A stretch of 64,000 bases of DNA, taken from positions 1-64,000 of the forward strand of contig CAWIJO010000023.1 in NCBI GenBank assembly GCA_963836355.1, given 5' to 3'. The DNA comes from Palsa-506 sp963836355. Lineage in GTDB: Bacteria > Actinomycetota > Actinomycetes > Streptosporangiales > Streptosporangiaceae. The position numbers and the translations under genes were made by a program. Shown piece after piece: positions 46,344 through 55,506 of the stretch (within the stretch, counting starts at the first letter, position 1; each line of letters opens with the position of its first letter). The notes beneath the pieces are model-generated. The model was given only the letters and a program-made list of their open reading frames with translations, made no database searches and was not told the origin of the DNA.

Positions 46344-46534
46344 ATTGTCGGTGATCCCGGCTGAAACTGGAACATGACCGGACGGGCTATGCAGACGGGC
46401 GTCATCCTGCCGGGCGGCACGGCCGGCCAGCAGCTCGAGCAGGCGCGGCCGGGCCGCCAGCCGTTGGCTCGCCCGGCTGATGCAAGGCGGCCAGGTCCCC
46501 GGCGCGGCAGCCGGTTCCGCCCGGCCGCCCGGGG

Positions 46535-46693
46535 TTAATGCTGGCCGGTAATCTGATGCCGGCGGAGGTCGCGCATGACCCGGCGGCGCTCGGCGAGGGC
46601 CAGCTTGTCGATGTAAAGCTCGCCGTGCAGGTGATCGGTCTCGTGCTGCACATCGCCGCACTTCGCGTGCCTCGTCTCGGGCAGGCTGGACAC
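46535..46693 (-). pseudogene. def: Peptide deformylase C-terminal fragment
   Basis: 53 codons read on the minus strand from GTG 46693 to TAA 46535-46537. It includes the metal-binding motif QHETDHLHGELYIDKL and the C-terminal helix AERRRVMRDLR. Motifs 1 and 2 (GxGxAA and EGCLS) are missing and an in-frame stop lies just upstream, so only about a third of the enzyme is left. A separate short + frame at 46389 (MQTGVILPGGTAGQQLEQA) looks like the very start of an F420 luciferase-like gene, but it does not continue and is not listed. Confidence 0.7.
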
Positions 46694-46763
46694 CTCAATA
46701 GCTTAGCGCCCGCGCAAGCAGCCGGCCTGGGCAGACTGCACAAGAACCGATTAGGGAGCAAGC

Positions 46764-47918
46764 GTGGACCAGCTCAGCCTCGGAGTCGTATCGCGGTCGC
46801 GGAAGGAAAACGAGCGCAGGCTGGCGATTCACCCGCAGCACATCGAGCGGGTCGAGGCCGACTTGCGGGAACGCATCTACCTTGAGCATGGCTACGGCGA
46901 GCATTTCGGCCTGCCCGACGAGCTGCTGGCGCCGCTGGTGGCCGGCCTGCGCCCCCGTGACCAGCTGCTGGCCGAATGCGATGTCATCTTGCTGCCCAAG
47001 CCGCAGCACGAGGATCTCGCGGCCATGCGCGAAGGCCAGGTGCTGTGGGGCTGGCCGCACTGCGTGCAGAACGAGCAGATCACCCAGCTGAGCATCGACC
47101 GGCGGCTGACGCTGATCGCCTTCGAGGCGATGAACTACTGGGCCCCCGACGGCTCGTTCGGCCCGCACGTCTTCCACAAGAACAACGAGCTGGCGGGCTA
47201 CTGCTCGGTGCTGCACGCGATGGAGCTCCTCGGGGTGACCGGGGACTACGGCCGCCGGCTCCGGGCAGCGGTGATCGGCTTCGGCGCGGCCGGCCGCGGG
47301 GCGGTGACCGCGCTCAATGCGCATGGCGTGAGTGACGTCGACGTGCTGACCCACCGTGCGGTCAGCGCGGTCGGCTCGCCCATCCACTCGGCCCGCATCG
47401 TGCGCTTCGAGCGGGATCCGGACGACCCCGGCGGCCAGGGCAGCAGCCGCGCGCTCGGCGAGAGCGGCTGGGTGCCGCTGGCGGCCTTCCTGGCCGAGCA
47501 CGACATCGTGGTCAACTGCGTGCTGCAGGACACCAATGCGCCGCTGATGTTCGTGACGAACGGTGACCTGAGCTCCTTCGCGAATGGCAGCCTCATCGTC
47601 GACGTGTCCTGCGACGAGGGCATGGGCTTCGGCTGGGCACGCCCGACGTCCTTTGCCGAGCCGATGTTCGAGGTGGGCAGCAACGTCCACTACTACGCCG
47701 TGGACCACAGTCCGTCTTACCTGTGGGACTCGGCGACCTGGGAGATCAGCGAGGCCGTGCTGCCGCACCTGCACGCGGTGCTCACCGGCCCCGCGGCCTG
47801 GGACGCGCACGAGACCATCCGGCGGGCCATCGAGATCCGCGCCGGGGTGATCCAGAATCCCGCCATCCTGTCCTTCCAGCACCGCTCGCCGGACTACCCG
47901 CACCCGCGCCAGCGGTAG
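46764..47918 (+). CDS. ceo: N5-(carboxyethyl)ornithine synthase (alanine-dehydrogenase family)
   Basis: 384 residues, GTG start. The sequence follows the family through RKENERRLAIHPQH, WGWPHCVQNEQI, IAFEAMNYWAPDGSFGPHVFHKNNELAGY and the NAD(P) site VIGFGAAGRGAV, ending YLWDSATWEISEA. The enzyme reductively joins pyruvate to the delta-amino group of ornithine (or epsilon of lysine). Bacterial members are few, mostly lactococcal and actinobacterial. The PLP decarboxylase-like gene next door is convergent. Confidence 0.88.
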   Translation: MDQLSLGVVSRSRKENERRLAIHPQHIERVEADLRERIYLEHGYGEHFGLPDELLAPLVAGLRPRDQLLAECDVILLPKPQHEDLAAMREGQVLWGWPHCVQNEQITQLSIDRRLTLIAFEAMNYWAPDGSFGPHVFHKNNELAGYCSVLHAMELLGVTGDYGRRLRAAVIGFGAAGRGAVTALNAHGVSDVDVLTHRAVSAVGSPIHSARIVRFERDPDDPGGQGSSRALGESGWVPLAAFLAEHDIVVNCVLQDTNAPLMFVTNGDLSSFANGSLIVDVSCDEGMGFGWARPTSFAEPMFEVGSNVHYYAVDHSPSYLWDSATWEISEAVLPHLHAVLTGPAAWDAHETIRRAIEIRAGVIQNPAILSFQHRSPDYPHPRQR

Positions 47919-47995
47919 CCGCCTGGCCTGGGAATCCTCGTCGGGCAGATGATGATCATGACCGCCGGCCGTGGGTCAGCGCACTTGGCGGGCGG

Positions 47996-49462
47996 TCAGT
48001 GCGCGGCGATTACCTGCACGGTGACGAGGGTCGGATCGGCGGCATAGGCGATGCGGCCGCCGTCGGCGTGGACCGCGCGCAACGCGTCCAGCGCCTCGGC
48101 GGTGATCAGCTCGCCGGGCGCCAGCACCGGGACGCCAGGCGGGTACGGCGCAATCAGTTCCGCGCTAACCCGGCCGATTGCCCGGCTGGCCGGGACGGCC
48201 TCGTTCGCCGCGAAGAATGCGTCCCGCGGCGCGAGTACCGTCTCCGGCACGACCGTCCAGGCCGCGGCCGCCACCGGGGCCCGCGGATGGCCGCGGTGCC
48301 GCTCGACCGCCGCGATCAGCGTCTCGGTGAACGCCCCGACGGAGTCTGGGTCATCCGCCAGCGTCACGATCGGGATGATGGTGTCGCGGTCGGCCATCTC
48401 CACCGGCATCCCGGCGGCGATCAGGTCAGCCTCGATGGCGTGGCCGTGCGCGCCAGTTCCGGCCAGCAGCACCACCAGCTTCGCTGGTTCCACGCCTGGG
48501 CCGTCGAGCACGTCGAGGCCCGGCACCTCGCGCAGCCGCTGCCGGGCGGCGGCGACGCAGGCCAGCAGCCTGGCGCAGAGTTCCTTCCCGTCCCTGGCCA
48601 GCAGCGCCCGCGCGGCGTCGATGCTCGCCGGGATCGACCCGGTCGGGCTGGTCGTGTGGGTAGCCTCGAAGGCACGGTCCAGCCGGGCCGGGTCCAGCCG
48701 CTTCGTCCGGGCGAGCACCAGCGCGGCCTGGCTGCAGGCGGGCAGCGCCTTGTGCGCGCTGGTCACCATCGCGTCCGCGCCCAGCGTCAGCGCGTGCGGC
48801 GGGAGATCGGGATGGAAGCCCAGGTGCGCGGCCCAGGCGGCGTCCACGATGAGCGGGACGCCGGCCTCGTGCGCGGCCGCGGCATGCCCGGCCAGGTCGC
48901 CGGTCGTGCCGACGTAAGACGGGTCACCGAGGAACACGCCGCAGGCGTCCGGGTGCGCCGTCAGCGCGGCCCGCACGGTCTCGACGGCGACCGCGCCCGG
49001 CAGGCCGGATGCCGGGTCGATCTCCGGCCGCACCCAGACCGGGCGCAGCCCCGCCAGCACCAGGCCGAGCAGCAGCGAGCGGTGCAGGGTCCGGGTGACG
49101 ACCGCGTAACTGCCTGGCCTTCCCGCCGCCAGCGCCAGTGCCTGGTTGCCATGCGTGGAGCCGGCCACCGAGAACCGGCACCAGTCGGCGCCCCAGAGCC
49201 GGGCGGCCCGTTGCTCGGCATCGGCCAGCAGGCCGTCCGCCTGCTTGATCGGGGCGACACCGCCGTACAGCGGCGCGTCGCCGGCCACCACGGTGCCGAC
49301 CAGATCATGGCGCTGCTTGTGCCCTGGGACGCTCATCGGCGTCAACTGGCCGGCCGCGGCCTGCGCGGTGAACCGCAGCCAGCCGTCAAGCAGCGGCGCG
49401 TCGGCGCGCAGCCCGCGCGGATCGCGCGGGTCATCCGGACCGGGTGCGGCGGTGTCAGCCAT
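47996..49462 (-). CDS. Orn/Lys/Arg decarboxylase-family PLP protein
   Basis: 488 residues from ATG 49462. Fold-type I: SVPGHKQRHDLV near residue 50, GSTHGNQAL, Asp in VDAAWAAHLGFH, and the Schiff-base Lys in TSAHKALPACSQAAL. The C-terminal domain ends LRAVHADGGRI. The length lacks the N-terminal wing domain of the large inducible enzymes, fitting the short Gram-positive SpeA-like form. It would decarboxylate a basic amino acid. The adjacent convergent carboxyethylornithine synthase acts on ornithine, a possible shared substrate. Confidence 0.85.
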   Translation of the reverse strand: MADTAAPGPDDPRDPRGLRADAPLLDGWLRFTAQAAAGQLTPMSVPGHKQRHDLVGTVVAGDAPLYGGVAPIKQADGLLADAEQRAARLWGADWCRFSVAGSTHGNQALALAAGRPGSYAVVTRTLHRSLLLGLVLAGLRPVWVRPEIDPASGLPGAVAVETVRAALTAHPDACGVFLGDPSYVGTTGDLAGHAAAAHEAGVPLIVDAAWAAHLGFHPDLPPHALTLGADAMVTSAHKALPACSQAALVLARTKRLDPARLDRAFEATHTTSPTGSIPASIDAARALLARDGKELCARLLACVAAARQRLREVPGLDVLDGPGVEPAKLVVLLAGTGAHGHAIEADLIAAGMPVEMADRDTIIPIVTLADDPDSVGAFTETLIAAVERHRGHPRAPVAAAAWTVVPETVLAPRDAFFAANEAVPASRAIGRVSAELIAPYPPGVPVLAPGELITAEALDALRAVHADGGRIAYAADPTLVTVQVIAAH

Positions 49463-49535
49463 CCGCCCAGTCTGCATGAGCAATGACGCGGCGCTGCATG
49501 CTAGGGGGAAGGCTAGCTCGGAAAGGCAGGTTCGG

Positions 49536-50366
49536 GTGCGGATCTACATCAGCGCGGACATGGAGGGCGTCACCGGGCTGGTGGACGCGCATGACGTCCA
49601 GCCTGGCGGCCGGGACTACGAGCGCGGCCGGGTGATGATGACCGAGGACGTCAATGCCGCCGTCCGCGGCGCGCTGGCCGGCGGCGCGACGCAGGTAACG
49701 GTCAACGACGCGCACGGCCCGATGCGCAACCTGCTGCCGGAGCTCCTGCATCCGGCGGCGGCGCTGATCCGCGGCCGCCCGAAGCCGATGGGGATGCTGG
49801 AAGGCCTCAGCGGCGACTTCGATGCAACGGTGTGCATCGGGTACCACGCCCGGGCCGGCGCGTTCGGCGTGCTCAGCCACAGCTTCATGGGCCACGAGAT
49901 CGAGGACATGTGGCTGGACGGCCGTCCGGCCGGCGAGATCGGCCTGGTGCACGCGGCCGCGTCGGCGCTCGGGGCGCCGGTCATCGCGCTGTCCGGCGAC
50001 CAGGCCGCCTGCGCCGAGATGCGCCAGTGGGATCCGGCTGTCGCGACGGTGGCGGTGAAGCAGGCCCGGGACCGGTTCGCGGCCGAGCTGACCCCGGTCG
50101 CCCAGGCCAGGGAGGCGATCGAGCGAGTGATCGCGGCCGGGGTCGGCGGCGGCCCCGGGCCGGCCGGCGACCAGCCTGACCTGGTCACCATGGCCATCCG
50201 CTGGCAGTCCGCGTCGGTGCCGTCGGTGCTGGCCGCCATCCCCGGGGTGAGCCTGACCGACTCCCGCACGACGCAGGTCACCGGCCCGATGCCGGACCTG
50301 TTCGGGCTGCTCAGCGTCTTCATCAGCGTGGCGGCCGCACTGACCAGCCAGGCACCTTACTGCTGA
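49536..50366 (+). CDS. dppA: D-aminopeptidase, M55 family (DppA)
   Basis: 276 residues from GTG 49536, chosen because MRIYISADMEGVTG places the zinc ligands D8, E10, H60 (NDAHG), H104 (GYHARAG) and the catalytic H115 (VLSHSF) at the exact positions of B. subtilis DppA. It removes N-terminal D-residues from D-Ala peptides of wall origin. It is divergent from the decarboxylase gene (73 bp gap) and converges with the broken GMC gene. Confidence 0.92.
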   Translation: MRIYISADMEGVTGLVDAHDVQPGGRDYERGRVMMTEDVNAAVRGALAGGATQVTVNDAHGPMRNLLPELLHPAAALIRGRPKPMGMLEGLSGDFDATVCIGYHARAGAFGVLSHSFMGHEIEDMWLDGRPAGEIGLVHAAASALGAPVIALSGDQAACAEMRQWDPAVATVAVKQARDRFAAELTPVAQAREAIERVIAAGVGGGPGPAGDQPDLVTMAIRWQSASVPSVLAAIPGVSLTDSRTTQVTGPMPDLFGLLSVFISVAAALTSQAPYC

Positions 50367-51398
50367 GCCGGGCCCGGGCGCTCGCGGCCGGGCGGGCGGG
50401 CCGGGTCGTGCCGGTAGAACGCGGCGGCCGACGGCGGCAGCGGGGTGTTGCCGAGGATCAGATCGGCGGACTTCTCCGCGATCATCATCACCGGGGCGTA
50501 AATGTTGCCGTTGGTGACGTACGGCATGACCGATGCGTCCACCACCCGCAGGCCGTCCAGGCCGTGCACCCGCATGGTCGACGGATCGACGACGGACGCC
50601 TCGCCGGTCCACCTGGTAGCCGTGGCCGCCGGCCGGCGCCGAGCCGTCGTAGCGGATCGCGATCGGCAGGAAATGGAACATCAGGTTCGGGTAGCCGACC
50701 TGATCGTTGCTGCGCAGGAAGCCGCCGCCCTCGAAGTGGTTGGTCGCCCCTGGCCCGCTGCGCAGGAAGAGCCACCTGGCGCCGACGGCCGGCCGGTTAC
50801 GCCATTTCAGCGCCGGCGCGACCGAGACCGGGAGCTTGGACCCGAACTGCACGTAGACCTCCAGGTGATCCTGCAGGTTCTCGCCGACGCCGGGCAGGTC
50901 GGCGACCACGTCGACGCCGGCCGAGGCCAGGTGGTCCGCGGCACCGACCCCGGACAGCTGCAGCAGTTGCGGCGAGTTGATCGAGCCGCCGGACAAGATG
51001 ACCTCCCCCGCCCTGGCCCGGCGGGCAGTCCCGGTGCCGCGGGTGAATTCCACGCCGCAGGCCCGTTTCGCATTGAAAAGAATTTTCGTCACGAACGCCC
51101 TGGTGCGGACGTCGAGGTTAGGGCGGTGCAGCACCGGGTGCAGGTGCGGCTCGGGCTCGCTTTCGTAACGCCAGTCGTAGAACCGGTTGCCGATCGGGAT
51201 GGTCAGCGCGGCCGGCATGTGGATGAACACGTCCCAGCGGTAATCCGGGCGGCCGGCCTCCAGCACCAGCACCTGGTTGGCGGGGTCGGCGGAGAGCCTG
51301 CTGGCCAGCGCGCAGCCCGCGGAGCCGCCCCCGACGATGACGAAGTCGTACTGCTCGCGCAGCCCGCGCGCTTGCCCGGTGCCGCGTTCAGGTCCCAT
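50357..51398 (-). pseudogene. betA: GMC-family choline dehydrogenase-like gene with two internal deletions
   Basis: The N-terminal FAD-binding part is complete: DFVIVGGGSAGCALASRL, then VFIHMPAALTIPIGN. At YESEPEPHLHPVLHRPNL about 110 residues are missing, including the GGSSxxN signature, in frame. The middle runs FVTKILFNAKRACGVEFTRG, LSGGSINSPQLL and GVGENLQDHLEVYVQFG. At GHGYQV a second deletion of about 130 residues also shifts frame, and the C-terminal end resumes as EASVVDPSTMRVHGLDGLRV and ends by 50357. The active-site His of the first lost part and more of the fold are gone, so it is inactive. Intact enzymes oxidise choline or other alcohols. Confidence 0.8.
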
Positions 51399-51417
51399 TT
51401 CGGGATGTTATATCGGC

Positions 51418-51618
51418 GCCGACGGCGACCGGAGACGGGTCACCAGGCTGCTCGGCTTCAGCGAGCCGGTCGGGGTGCTGATGGTGACGATCCTGCATTT
51501 CATCCCGGAGCGGGTCTGGTTCTACGCTGGCATCGGCCGCAAGCAGGCCCGCGGGCCTGCTCCCGGGCCCGCCCGCGGGCCTGCTCCCGGGCCTGTTCGC
51601 GGGCCTGCCGCTCCGTAG
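51418..51618 (+). pseudogene. DUF574 SAM-methyltransferase remnant
   Basis: Two pieces of the DUF574 methyltransferase family are joined in frame: the middle DRRRVTRLLGFSEPVGVLM (with VTILHFIP) and the C-terminal end ERVWFYAGIGRKQ. About 90 residues between them, and the whole SAM-binding N-terminus, are missing. The tail then runs into a repetitive RGPAPG stretch up to TAG. No start codon with a ribosome site is seen. The 51400-51718 gap holds nothing else. Confidence 0.6.
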
Positions 51619-51718
51619 CGAGAGAATTTTCCTGGGCTGTCGATCCCGGCCTGGCTCGTTCGTGTGGGGTGTAAAGAGCCGGCGCGGTGCCGGCGATCAA
51701 CCAGACGGGAGCCAGGAA

Positions 51719-52270
51719 ATGAGCAGGATCGTGCTGACCGAGTTCATGTCGCTCGATGGCGTCATCGAGGAACCGCGCTGGACATTCCAGTTCGAGCGTG
51801 GTCCCGAGGGGGACAAGTTCAAGTTCGATGAGCTATTCGCCAGCGACGCGCTGCTGCTCGGCCGCGTCACCTACCAGGGGTTCGCGCAGGCCTGGCCGTC
51901 GATGGGCACCGACGACTTCGGCAAGCGGATGAACAGCATTCCCAAGTACGTCGTCTCGTCCACGCTGACTGCCGCCGAGGCGACCTGGGGCAGCACGACC
52001 GTGCTCAGCGGCGATATCCCGGCCGAGGTCGCCAGGCTGAAGGCCGAGCCCGGCGGCGACCTGCTGGTCGAGGGCAGCTGCCAGCTCGCCCATACCCTGA
52101 TCGAGCACGGCCTGGTCGACGACTACCGGCTGATGGTGTTCCCGATCGTGCTCGGCGCCGGCCAGCGCCTCTTCCCGGCCGCGGTGAGCGATTCAGCCAA
52201 GCTCATGCTCACTGACTCCAAGACGGTCGGCGACGGCATCCTGCTGCTCACCTACCAGCCAGCCCGGTAG
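51719..52270 (+). CDS. RibD C-terminal-domain/dihydrofolate-reductase-like protein
   Basis: 183 residues from ATG 51719 (RBS CCAGGAA). RIVLTEFMSLDGVIEEP and LLLGRVTYQGFAQAWPS are the DHFR-like start. The C-terminal part has LVEGSCQLAHTLIEHGLVDDYRLMVFPIVLGAGQRLF, characteristic of YyaP/YwjB-like reductases. It is a small NADPH-dependent reductase of unknown substrate. It is often seen beside DGPF proteins and ECF sigma factors, as here. Confidence 0.85.
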   Translation: MSRIVLTEFMSLDGVIEEPRWTFQFERGPEGDKFKFDELFASDALLLGRVTYQGFAQAWPSMGTDDFGKRMNSIPKYVVSSTLTAAEATWGSTTVLSGDIPAEVARLKAEPGGDLLVEGSCQLAHTLIEHGLVDDYRLMVFPIVLGAGQRLFPAAVSDSAKLMLTDSKTVGDGILLLTYQPAR

Positions 52271-52301
52271 ATTGCAGGGCTCACCCCAAAAGGAGAACCC
52301 G

Positions 52302-52658
52302 ATGAAGCAGTACATGCTCAGCGTGCACTCCGCGGCGGGCGACGCGCCCCCATCGGCCGAGGCGATGCAGCAGGCGTACGAGGACGTTGCCGCCTTCAAC
52401 GCTGAGCTGCAGGCCGCCGGGGCATGGTTGTTCGCCGGCGGGCTGCATCCGCCGAGCACCTCGACCGTGGTCCGGGTGAAGGACGGCTACGTGCTGACCA
52501 CTGACGGCCCGTTCGCCGAGGGCAAGGAGCACATTGGCGGCTTCTGGGTGGTCAAGGCGGCTGATCTGGACGCCGCGCTCGAGTGGGCAGCCAGAGCCGC
52601 CCGGGCCTGCGCCAGCCCGGTCGAGGTCCGCCCGTTCCAAGCGGAAATACCGGACTGA
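52302..52658 (+). CDS. YCII/DGPF-domain protein
   Basis: 118 residues from ATG 52302 with AAAAGGAGAACCCG upstream. MKQYMLSVHS and the name-giving TTDGPFAEGKEHIGGFWVV are present. DGPF proteins are regular partners of ECF42 sigma factors. The sigma gene begins 7 bp after the stop. Their molecular role, perhaps small-molecule binding or catalysis, is not known. Confidence 0.92.
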   Translation: MKQYMLSVHSAAGDAPPSAEAMQQAYEDVAAFNAELQAAGAWLFAGGLHPPSTSTVVRVKDGYVLTTDGPFAEGKEHIGGFWVVKAADLDAALEWAARAARACASPVEVRPFQAEIPD

Positions 52659-52665
52659 TACCCGG

Positions 52666-53892
52666 ATGCCCGCCGCTGACGAGGCCGCGATCGAGCGAGT
52701 CTTCCGCGAGGAGTACGGCCGGGCTGTCGCAGTCCTGATCCGCGTGTTCGGCGATATCGACCTCGCCGAGGAGTCAGTCCAGGAGGCATTCACGGTGGCG
52801 GTGCAGCGGTGGCCCGCCGCCGGAATGCCGCCGAGCCCGGCCGGCTGGATCATCACGACGGCCCGGAACCGGGCGATCGACCGACTCCGCCGGGAGGCCT
52901 CCAGGGATGACCGGCATGCCCAGGCGCAACTCTTGCATTCCCGCAGCGAGCCTCCGCAGGAGGTGGCCGTGAGCGACGACCGGCTCCGCCTGATCTTCAC
53001 CTGCTGTCACCCGGCTCTTGCGCCAAGCGCCCAGGTCGCGCTGACGCTCCGGCTGCTTGGCGGTCTCAGCACCGCGGAGATCGCCCGGGCCTTCCTGGTT
53101 CCCGAGCCGACCATGGCACAGCGGCTGGTCCGGGCCAAGGGCAAGATCCGCGACGCCAGCATCCCTTACCGGGTACCCGGCGACGCCGAGCTCCCCGATC
53201 GGCTGCGGCCTGTGCTGGCCGTCATCTACCTGATCTTCAACGAGGGGTACACGGCAAGCTCCGGCGACCAGCTTGTCCGCGAGGACCTGTGCGCGGAGGC
53301 GGTCCGGCTGGCCCGGCTGCTGGCCGAGCTCATGCCCGACGAGCCCGAGGTCACGGGACTGCTCGCCCTGATGCTGCTGATCGAGTCCCGCAGCGCGGCC
53401 CGTACCTCGCCGGACGGGGCGCTGGTGGTCCTGGCCGACCAGGACCGGGCCCGGTGGGACCGGGATCTCATCGGCGAAGGCCAGGCCATCGTCCGGGCCT
53501 GCCTCCGGCGCAATCAGCCTGGACCGTACCAGATCCAGGCAGCCATCAACGCCGCGCACAGTGCCGCGCCCACCGCCGCCGAAACCGACTGGCGCCAGAT
53601 CCTCCAGCTTTACGACCAGCTACTCGCGGTCGCCCCCACCCCGATTGCCGCGCTGAACCGCGCGGTGGCGGTGGCCGAGGTCAACGGGCCCGGTGCGGCC
53701 CTTGACGTCCTGCAGGATCTCCAGCTTGGCGACTATTACCTGTTCCATGCCATCCGGGCGGACCTGCTGAGACGGCTCGGCCGCGGCGCCGAAGCGGCGC
53801 TGGCCTACGAGGCAGCCATCACCCGCACCGCCAACACCGCCGAACGTGCCTTCCTGCAGTGCCGCCGCGAGGCGCTTGCTGGCGGCGGCTAG
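52666..53892 (+). CDS. ECF42-group sigma factor with C-terminal extension
   Basis: 408 residues from ATG 52666. Sigma region 2 (DLAEESVQEAFTVAVQRW, WIITTARNRAIDRLR) and region 4 (TAEIARAFLVPEPTMAQRLVRAK) are at about 25-185. The ~215-residue C-terminal extension, with IYLIFNEGYTASSG and a TPR-like YDQLLAVAPTPIAALNRAVAV, is typical of the ECF42 group. In that group no anti-sigma factor is encoded nearby and the extension is needed for function. The partner DGPF gene lies immediately upstream, and the RibD-like gene is probably in the same operon. Confidence 0.9.
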   Translation: MPAADEAAIERVFREEYGRAVAVLIRVFGDIDLAEESVQEAFTVAVQRWPAAGMPPSPAGWIITTARNRAIDRLRREASRDDRHAQAQLLHSRSEPPQEVAVSDDRLRLIFTCCHPALAPSAQVALTLRLLGGLSTAEIARAFLVPEPTMAQRLVRAKGKIRDASIPYRVPGDAELPDRLRPVLAVIYLIFNEGYTASSGDQLVREDLCAEAVRLARLLAELMPDEPEVTGLLALMLLIESRSAARTSPDGALVVLADQDRARWDRDLIGEGQAIVRACLRRNQPGPYQIQAAINAAHSAAPTAAETDWRQILQLYDQLLAVAPTPIAALNRAVAVAEVNGPGAALDVLQDLQLGDYYLFHAIRADLLRRLGRGAEAALAYEAAITRTANTAERAFLQCRREALAGGG

Positions 53893-53901
53893 GGCCCGGG
53901 G

Positions 53902-54360
53902 CTAAGGCCCGGCCCATGGCGCGGGCCCGTGCTCCGCGCTCCGCACGTTGCCGGCCAGCCGGTCAAGCACGCCTTCGACGAAGGCGATCTCCTGGTCGGT
54001 GATGCCACGGCGGAGCCGGCGGTCGAACGCGACCGCGACATCGCGCAGGCGCAGGAATGCCGCCTGGCCGGCTTCGCTCAGCTCCACCACGTGCAGGCGG
54101 CGGTTGGCGGGGTCGCGCCGCCGGGTGATCAGCCCTTCGGCCTCCATAGCATTGAGATGATGGGTCAAGGTGGCTTCCCGGATTCCCACCGCCTCCGCCA
54201 GCTCCCGCTGGCTGGCCAGCTGCCGGGTCTTCAGGTTGAGCAGCACCAGCCAGACCGGCAGCGACCCGCCCGACTCGGTGAGCGCGTCGTCGAAGGCGCG
54301 GCTGGCGGCCCGGGCCACCCGGGCCAGGTGCAGGCCGAACGGCGGGTGCACGGGTCGCAT
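53902..54360 (-). CDS. MarR-family transcriptional regulator
   Basis: 152 residues. Winged helix with LASQRELAEAVGIREATLTHHLNAMEAEGLITRRRDPANRRLHVVEL, the standard MarR recognition helix and wing. Dimerisation helices flank it. It converges with the sigma gene by 10 bp. The target is unknown; the 54361-54465 gap upstream is AT-richer and may hold its own operator. Confidence 0.9.
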   Translation of the reverse strand: MRPVHPPFGLHLARVARAASRAFDDALTESGGSLPVWLVLLNLKTRQLASQRELAEAVGIREATLTHHLNAMEAEGLITRRRDPANRRLHVVELSEAGQAAFLRLRDVAVAFDRRLRRGITDQEIAFVEGVLDRLAGNVRSAEHGPAPWAGP

Positions 54361-54465
54361 CCGGGCAGAGTAACACGACCTATCGATATCTAAGCCTTTT
54401 GCATCTAAGTTTTGCGCGGCCCGGCCGGCGCTGCCGGAGCAGCCCGCCGACAGCGGCCAGCCTAG

Positions 54466-55506
54466 TCAGGAAGCGGCGCAGGCACTCCAGCGCTGACGCA
54501 GGCCCGCCAGCGCCTCGGGCACGATCTCGCCGTGCACCCGGAGCCTGGCCAGCCCGCCGTCGGGGATGACGTCGAGCCGGACGTGCGTGGCCGGCCGCGG
54601 GCTGTCCAGCAGGAACCGATGCCTGGTGTCCGGCTGCACCCGGGTCCGCGGCAGCACCTCCCACCACTCCGCTGGGTCGCCAGGCGCGGCGGCGCGTTCG
54701 CCGGCGGCGGCGGCAAGCCTGATCCAGCCAGGCGCATTGCCGATGAAATACGAGGTGTCGATCTCGGCTTCGTGCAGCCGGCCGGGCGCGGCGAGGGCCA
54801 CCAGTACCCAGTCGTTACCCGGGCCGCGCCGCCGCGCGTTCTCCCAGCCCTCCCCCATCGCCCGCGCCCGGCCGGGCAGCAGCAGGTTGCCCGGCGATGA
54901 GTAGAACGCGTCCGAGCAACTGGCCACCCGGCCGCCGTTCTCCATCGCCGCCAGGTCGATCGTGCCGGCCAGGAACGCCGGATTCGGCAGCACCTCGCCA
55001 TGCACCCGGAACCTGGCCACCCCGCCGTCTGGGTAGATCGACAGCCGCACGTGCGTCCAGCGATGCCGGTCGGCGACGGCGTAGCTGTTCACCGCGTCGC
55101 CGCGCGCGCCGGACCGCCCGACCAGCGGCTGCCAGGCCATCCCGGCCAGCTCGGCCGGGGACGGATAGCCGTCGGCGCTGACCGCCTCGACCGAGATCTC
55201 CGGCGGGTAGTTGCCGCGGAAATGCGCGGTGTCGACCACCACGCCGTGCACGATGCCCGGCACGCCGAGCCGCACGATCGCGTGGTCATGCCCGGGCTCC
55301 CGGCGGCGCCTGGTCTCCCAGCCGTCGTAGATCTTGCCCTTGTGCCCGAAGGTGCCAGCCGCGAACGCGGGCGGCTCCGGCCGGATCAGGTTCTCCTTCT
55401 CGGCGAATAGCTCGTCGCTGGCGGACACCACGCCAGCGCTCAGCTGCCGGGACGCCAGGTCGGGCAGGGCAAGGAAGCCCGGAGTCCCGACGGCCCGCTC
55501 GGTCAT
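54466..55506 (-). CDS. alc: Allantoicase
   Basis: 346 residues. Two similar jelly-roll halves are seen in GKIYDGWETRRRREPGHDHAIVRLG / GEGWENARRRGPGNDWVLVAL and in VRLSIYPDGGVARFRVHGEV / VRLDVIPDGGLARLRVHGEI. It hydrolyses allantoate to urea and ureidoglycolate. Its ATG overlaps the allantoinase stop (ATGA), so the two enzymes of consecutive steps are coupled. Confidence 0.93.
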   Translation of the reverse strand: MTERAVGTPGFLALPDLASRQLSAGVVSASDELFAEKENLIRPEPPAFAAGTFGHKGKIYDGWETRRRREPGHDHAIVRLGVPGIVHGVVVDTAHFRGNYPPEISVEAVSADGYPSPAELAGMAWQPLVGRSGARGDAVNSYAVADRHRWTHVRLSIYPDGGVARFRVHGEVLPNPAFLAGTIDLAAMENGGRVASCSDAFYSSPGNLLLPGRARAMGEGWENARRRGPGNDWVLVALAAPGRLHEAEIDTSYFIGNAPGWIRLAAAAGERAAAPGDPAEWWEVLPRTRVQPDTRHRFLLDSPRPATHVRLDVIPDGGLARLRVHGEIVPEALAGLRQRWSACAAS

